In this document: positions 6,728-10,247 of the stretch, one piece after another
How positions within the stretch are numbered: position 1 is the first letter of the stretch
How the letters are laid out: each line of letters begins with the position of its first letter
Made by a program: the position numbers and the translations under genes
The notes under the pieces: model-generated
The model's input: only the letters and a program-made list of their open reading frames with translations
Told to the model about the DNA's origin: nothing
Database searches by the model: none
Source of the DNA: CAYWGR01 sp964458015
Lineage (GTDB): Bacteria > Planctomycetota > Planctomycetia > Pirellulales > Thermoguttaceae
Assembly (NCBI GenBank): GCA_964458015.1
Contig: CAYWGR010000197.1
Coordinates: forward strand, 1 to 10,247
Length of the DNA stretch: 10,247 nt
Direction of reading: 5' to 3'

Positions 6728-7855
6728 CTAAACTCGCAAGAATATCTTGTATTGATACAGAAGCCGGGCAAGCCCCAGCACCATTCCGAATGCAGCAAGG
6801 GCCAGAAGCAGCGGGCCAACGGTATTACCGGCCAACTTCTGAACGTCGCCTCCGACCAGGCGTTGCGCAAGCCCTTCGAAGTCGATCATGTTTTCCGCCA
6901 TATAAAGCGTGATGGCGTTCATGCCGATCCAAACAAACGGCGACGCCCATCGCTGAAGCTTCCACACGTCGATCACCGTATAGAATACTCCCAAGAGCAG
7001 GAAACTATACCCTCCGGCCACTAGGACATACGAAGATGTCCATATCTTTTTGATGATCGGGAATTGCAATCCCCAGGCATAACCAAGAATCAACGCCAAA
7101 ACACCGGCCCCTAGCAGATAGGCAATTTTGCGACTTTCGGAGAAGCGTTGATTTCTCAATATTTCCGCAGCAAACACGCCCAACAAGCACGTGACGATGG
7201 CCGGCAGCGTGCTGAGATAACCCTCCGGATCCCAAGTGCCGTCATACTTGCGGCCGGGGAGATATTTCGAGTCGAGATAATTCGACCAGTTCACGCCCGG
7301 CTCGAATGTCACTTTTCCCACGCCAGGCGCCGGCACGAACGATAGCCATGCCCAATAAAAGATCAGCAAGGCAGCCGCCGCGATGGCGAGTCCCCGCGTG
7401 CGTAAGTGGATAAAAAGAATGCCTGTAAAAAGATAACACAGGGCAATCCGTTGCAAAACGCCCAGCAACCGGATATCCGGCCAGGTTTTCGACAATCCGC
7501 CGGAGTAAATGATCCCCAACAAAAACAACAACGCCGCGCGGCGCAGCAAACGCCAATAGGCCGTCGCGATGCCATGCTGAGCCAATGTTTTCGAGAGTGA
7601 AAAAACCGTCGTCATGCCCACCATGAAGACAAACAACGGGAAAATCAGATCGGTAAGCGTGAATCCTTCCCAGTCCGCATGTTCAAGCTGCGGTTCCAAA
7701 AGCTGCTGAACTTTCGATCCAAAGAAAGGCAGAATGGCTCCCACGACGCCGGAGCCGCCCACGATCCAGAACATATCGAACCCGCGCAATGCATCCACCG
7801 AGAGAATGCGTTGCGACGGCATCGTTGCATTGGACGAAGCATTACCAGAAGGCAT
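6728..7855 (-). CDS. Multi-pass membrane acyltransferase, HGSNAT/NagX-like (DUF5009, COG4299)
   Basis: A 375-residue inner-membrane protein of the family of human heparan-alpha-glucosaminide N-acetyltransferase, which moves acetyl from acetyl-CoA across a membrane onto a terminal amino sugar. Family marks: RILSVDALRGFDMFWIVGG near residues 16-34, then EHADWEGFTLTDLIFPLFVFMVG, in which His59 aligns with the active His269 of the human enzyme (HASWNGLTVADLVFP), then RLLGVLQRIALCY. Around ten hydrophobic segments run to the C-terminus, which ends in YQYKIFLRV. Length is normal for bacterial members. A purine-rich AGGGGA (complement of 7862-7867) sits 6 bases before the ATG; Met12 is a possible later start. 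It lies 60 bp downstream of the large membrane protein gene on the same strand and is convergent with the GH2 gene. In bacteria the acceptor sugar is mostly unknown; a link to the neighbouring hydrolases is inference. Confidence 0.88.
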   Translation of the reverse strand: MPSGNASSNATMPSQRILSVDALRGFDMFWIVGGSGVVGAILPFFGSKVQQLLEPQLEHADWEGFTLTDLIFPLFVFMVGMTTVFSLSKTLAQHGIATAYWRLLRRAALLFLLGIIYSGGLSKTWPDIRLLGVLQRIALCYLFTGILFIHLRTRGLAIAAAALLIFYWAWLSFVPAPGVGKVTFEPGVNWSNYLDSKYLPGRKYDGTWDPEGYLSTLPAIVTCLLGVFAAEILRNQRFSESRKIAYLLGAGVLALILGYAWGLQFPIIKKIWTSSYVLVAGGYSFLLLGVFYTVIDVWKLQRWASPFVWIGMNAITLYMAENMIDFEGLAQRLVGGDVQKLAGNTVGPLLLALAAFGMVLGLARLLYQYKIFLRV

Positions 7856-7888
7856 GCGAGATCCCCTATGTAAACGGATGGGATTGCT

Positions 7889-7898
7889 AACGGCCGTT
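7889..7898. promoter_or_regulatory. Short perfect palindrome in the gap before the acyltransferase gene
   Basis: AACGGCCGTT is a perfect 10-base palindrome 33 bases upstream of the acyltransferase ATG, in the 60-bp gap after the stop of the membrane protein gene. It could be a protein-binding site; it is too short and has no loop or T-run, so it is a poor terminator. Chance occurrence is quite possible. Confidence 0.2.
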
Positions 7899-7915
7899 CA
7901 TTACCACCAACTGTC

Positions 7916-10247
7916 TTACGGCAACACGCGCGCCGGGGCAAAGGATTCCGAGGGATGCCCCTGGCCAGCCACGTCCTGATTCCAAACAACGACCCAGGAT
8001 TCCCACGACGCCGGAACATCGCTGAAAACAAGCCGGCTGCGCTCCAACGTCGGCAACAGTCGCCTGGAAAGCCCGTGAATCATCTGCGGAGCAATCCATT
8101 GTTCGTTGTGCAAATCGTAAAGCACTTCCACGTCCTTCGGAATGTCGGGCCAAAGGACAAGGCCGGCCGTCGTCAAAGCATACCAAGGCATGGGCGGCTC
8201 AAACGGCTCCTCGATCTGCTGACGCACCAACTCCGCGCCCGCCGACTTATAGAGCCCCAACAATGCCGTGGTCAAAACACGGCGTTGTTGCTGCGGCAGC
8301 AGTTGGACCCAACCGGCATCGGTGATGCCGGCCACAAGCCAACCAGACTCGACATCCAAAGCCATTTCCAGTTTCGTATCCGCCAGCTCGCGGCATCCGA
8401 ACGACAACCGGACGGAATTCGTGCCCAGCCGCACTCGATCGAGCGTAACGGCCGGCGCCTGCCAGCATACGCTTTCGGCGAGCAACTCCAAAAATTCACG
8501 CTCGACGTAGCGGCGGATAGAAGCCTCGATTTCTCGTAAAAAATGCAGATGTTTGCGGGCCGCCGACCAACTGCCCCCGTTACGCGCCTGGCGCGCCGCG
8601 CGACGGAGTTTTGCATAACGCTTGGGCAACGTGCCGGAATGCAAACCCATCTTGAGGAATCGGGCCATGGTCTCGCCATGCGCGCCGATACGCACTGGAG
8701 ACAAGTTCGGCCGTCGGTTGGCCGCATAAAGCCGCCAGTTCGAGGTCAGTTCCCACACGAGGAATCCGAAGATGCCGGGAATGCCCCAAATCGTTCCCGT
8801 GGCAACGACCCATGCCTTATATTCGCCAAGTCCCATCTTGACTTCGAGCAAATCGGCAAACGGTTTATAGAGCCCCAACAGCAGTTTGTGCGATACCGTA
8901 ACGACGGGAAAATGTTTGATCGGGTTGATCTGCGGCTCGATCAACACATTCACGCAGAAACGCAACACGTAGGCCACGAAAAACCAAAGGAGCCCTAACC
9001 CGGCCTTCAGGGCCAGGGAACTGTTGCTTTCACCGCTGCGGAACCGAAGCCATTCGTCCACGGCATACATCAGCCGCTCGATGGTTTCCATAATCCACTT
9101 GAACAGATCGACCACGGCCCAAAACAAGCCGGTAATGGCCCGCAGGCCGAACCGATGCCAGGTATCGACGACCCAATCGGCGATCACTTCTTCGACAATG
9201 CGCCCCGGGCGGGAATTCAACACAAGATTCGTCGCAATAAAAATACAAGAGGCCGCGCTGATCGAGGTTCCCCAGTTGATATGATCGGGCAACAGCCACC
9301 ATACGACGGCAGTCCAGAAAAGCGGTTTCAACACGAACCGCAAAAAGAACAAAACGAGCCGGCTGTGAAAGATCATTTGCCACAGCCGCGATTCGACCAG
9401 CCAACAAACCGGTTCGATCAACACAAGCCGGAAAAGATGATAGGCGTTTTTCAGAACGACCGCAACGGAATGGCGAAACGCCCCGGAATTCACCAGAAAC
9501 AGCAGAAACATCCCCAAGGCGAACACCACCGAAGGCGAAGTCCAACGGAGCCCCCCGTGGACCGCGGCCTGCACGATTTCGCCCGACTCGCCGGGCGGTG
9601 GCTCGTGCCCCGCGATCAGCTCCCAAACATGGTGCATTCCTTCCAACACGACATAAGCGCCGCCGAAGGGCACGGCCAGGAATCGCGTCAGCAACCGGCC
9701 CGTATGCGTGCCGAATGCCAGCGAACTGATCCGTTGCATCCACCGAAGATAAAATTCACCGCGATGATAAACGCCGTCGAGCGTCGTGGCCAACTTGCGG
9801 TCGGCCCGCAATAGTTGATCGCCGCGTAAAAAATCAAGCGGCTCGGAAAGATCGGGCAACTTCAGGTTGTTCCGCGAAATCGCATCGCGCAAATCGCCCA
9901 TTCGCAAAAAACCGTGATCGCTGATCCGGTCGAGCAATTCTTCAATCAATTTTTTGCGAGCCACCCGCTCGGGCAGATTTTGCGGTACAAACCCCACTCG
10001 GTCAAGCACGGCCGCAAGCTGCGGACGTATCCGCTCGCGCAGTCTCGCTTCAACGCGCTGCTGAGCGTTGCGAATCAATAGGACAAGTTGCTCACGGTGC
10101 TTGTCGGTCAGCCGAACCACATGCAGACGTTTCGCCGCGCTCCGGAGGTGTTTCAATTTGAGCACGTCGCGCTGGTTAGGCAGTTGACGTTTGATGGGAC
10201 GCCTCCCCCACGACAACGCCCACTCCACGAGATCGACCGTGTAAATC
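7916..10247 (-). CDS. Uncharacterised large multi-pass membrane protein, 5' end outside the window
   Basis: I do not recognise a characterised family. The frame is open to the right edge: codons before the GTG at 10228 read IYTVDL and continue into VEWALSWGRR, so the true start is probably beyond the window and at least 776 residues are visible. Numbering from 10228: residues 1-170 are soluble and basic, with a probable helical or coiled segment (about 40-100, rich in Arg/Leu/Glu) and a winged-helix-like stretch (LIEELLDRISDHGFLRMGDL, about 94-113). Residues about 183-495 hold roughly six or seven hydrophobic segments, for example 231-248, 291-312, 408-430 and 472-495, with conserved-looking IEPQINPIKHFPVVTVSHK (about 430-448). 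Residues about 500-770 are soluble, with a mixed alpha/beta look. It probably is a planctomycete-specific membrane protein. The acyltransferase gene follows after 60 bp and may share its transcript. Function is unknown. Confidence 0.8.
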   Translation of the reverse strand, partial: IYTVDLVEWALSWGRRPIKRQLPNQRDVLKLKHLRSAAKRLHVVRLTDKHREQLVLLIRNAQQRVEARLRERIRPQLAAVLDRVGFVPQNLPERVARKKLIEELLDRISDHGFLRMGDLRDAISRNNLKLPDLSEPLDFLRGDQLLRADRKLATTLDGVYHRGEFYLRWMQRISSLAFGTHTGRLLTRFLAVPFGGAYVVLEGMHHVWELIAGHEPPPGESGEIVQAAVHGGLRWTSPSVVFALGMFLLFLVNSGAFRHSVAVVLKNAYHLFRLVLIEPVCWLVESRLWQMIFHSRLVLFFLRFVLKPLFWTAVVWWLLPDHINWGTSISAASCIFIATNLVLNSRPGRIVEEVIADWVVDTWHRFGLRAITGLFWAVVDLFKWIMETIERLMYAVDEWLRFRSGESNSSLALKAGLGLLWFFVAYVLRFCVNVLIEPQINPIKHFPVVTVSHKLLLGLYKPFADLLEVKMGLGEYKAWVVATGTIWGIPGIFGFLVWELTSNWRLYAANRRPNLSPVRIGAHGETMARFLKMGLHSGTLPKRYAKLRRAARQARNGGSWSAARKHLHFLREIEASIRRYVEREFLELLAESVCWQAPAVTLDRVRLGTNSVRLSFGCRELADTKLEMALDVESGWLVAGITDAGWVQLLPQQQRRVLTTALLGLYKSAGAELVRQQIEEPFEPPMPWYALTTAGLVLWPDIPKDVEVLYDLHNEQWIAPQMIHGLSRRLLPTLERSRLVFSDVPASWESWVVVWNQDVAGQGHPSESFAPARVLP

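Noticed and set aside
7869..7876. TGTAAACG before the acyltransferase gene as a full LacI-type operator
   Set aside because: Only one half-site is good; the other half (GATGGG) does not mirror it, so it is mentioned only as a possible echo of the site at 2979-2992.
8247..8880. A 16-base identical direct repeat, TTATAGAGCCCCAACA, at 8247-8262 and 8865-8880
   Set aside because: Both copies encode LLGLYK in the same frame of the membrane protein gene, and the flanks are not similar. It is most simply chance convergence or a tiny relic, not a repeat element.

Overview
The window holds four protein genes in two convergent pairs and looks like a piece of a Planctomycetota (PVC group) genome. This is inferred from family content (a secreted, enlarged GH127 protein and a GH2 protein carrying extra beta-sandwich modules), from a moderately GC-rich composition, and from a large membrane protein of a kind I associate with planctomycetes. 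No 16S or other decisive marker is present.

Positions 1-6536 (+ strand) carry two secreted glycoside hydrolase genes in tandem, 60 bp apart from the first stop to the preferred second start. The first is a GH127 (DUF1680, beta-L-arabinofuranosidase-type) protein with the Glu/Cys zinc and catalytic residues in place and a long C-terminal extension. The second is a 1167-residue GH2-type protein (beta-galactosidase/glucuronidase superfamily). Its catalytic barrel is split by an inserted carbohydrate-binding-like module, and it ends in a glutamine-amidotransferase-like domain. A palindrome with the layout of a LacI-family operator lies in the gap between them. Both products appear to be exported and probably act on plant or algal polysaccharide side chains.

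Positions 6537-6727 are the gap between convergent genes. Most of it is a nested foldback element: 15-bp perfect inverted repeats enclosing a second 16/18 hairpin. This looks like a miniature mobile element or REP-type repeat that may double as a terminator.

Positions 6728-10247 (- strand) carry a multi-pass acyltransferase of the HGSNAT/NagX family (DUF5009, COG4299) and, upstream of it, an uncharacterised membrane protein of at least 776 residues that runs off the right edge. These two are 60 bp apart and may be co-transcribed. The acyltransferase could act on sugars released by the two hydrolases, but it is on the opposite strand and the link is only by proximity.

The most unusual points are the module inserted inside the GH2 catalytic domain (with a related module at the end of the neighbouring GH127), the nested foldback element, and the unrecognised membrane protein. 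I found no clear sign of a wholly new system, RNA gene, CRISPR array or complete insertion sequence.
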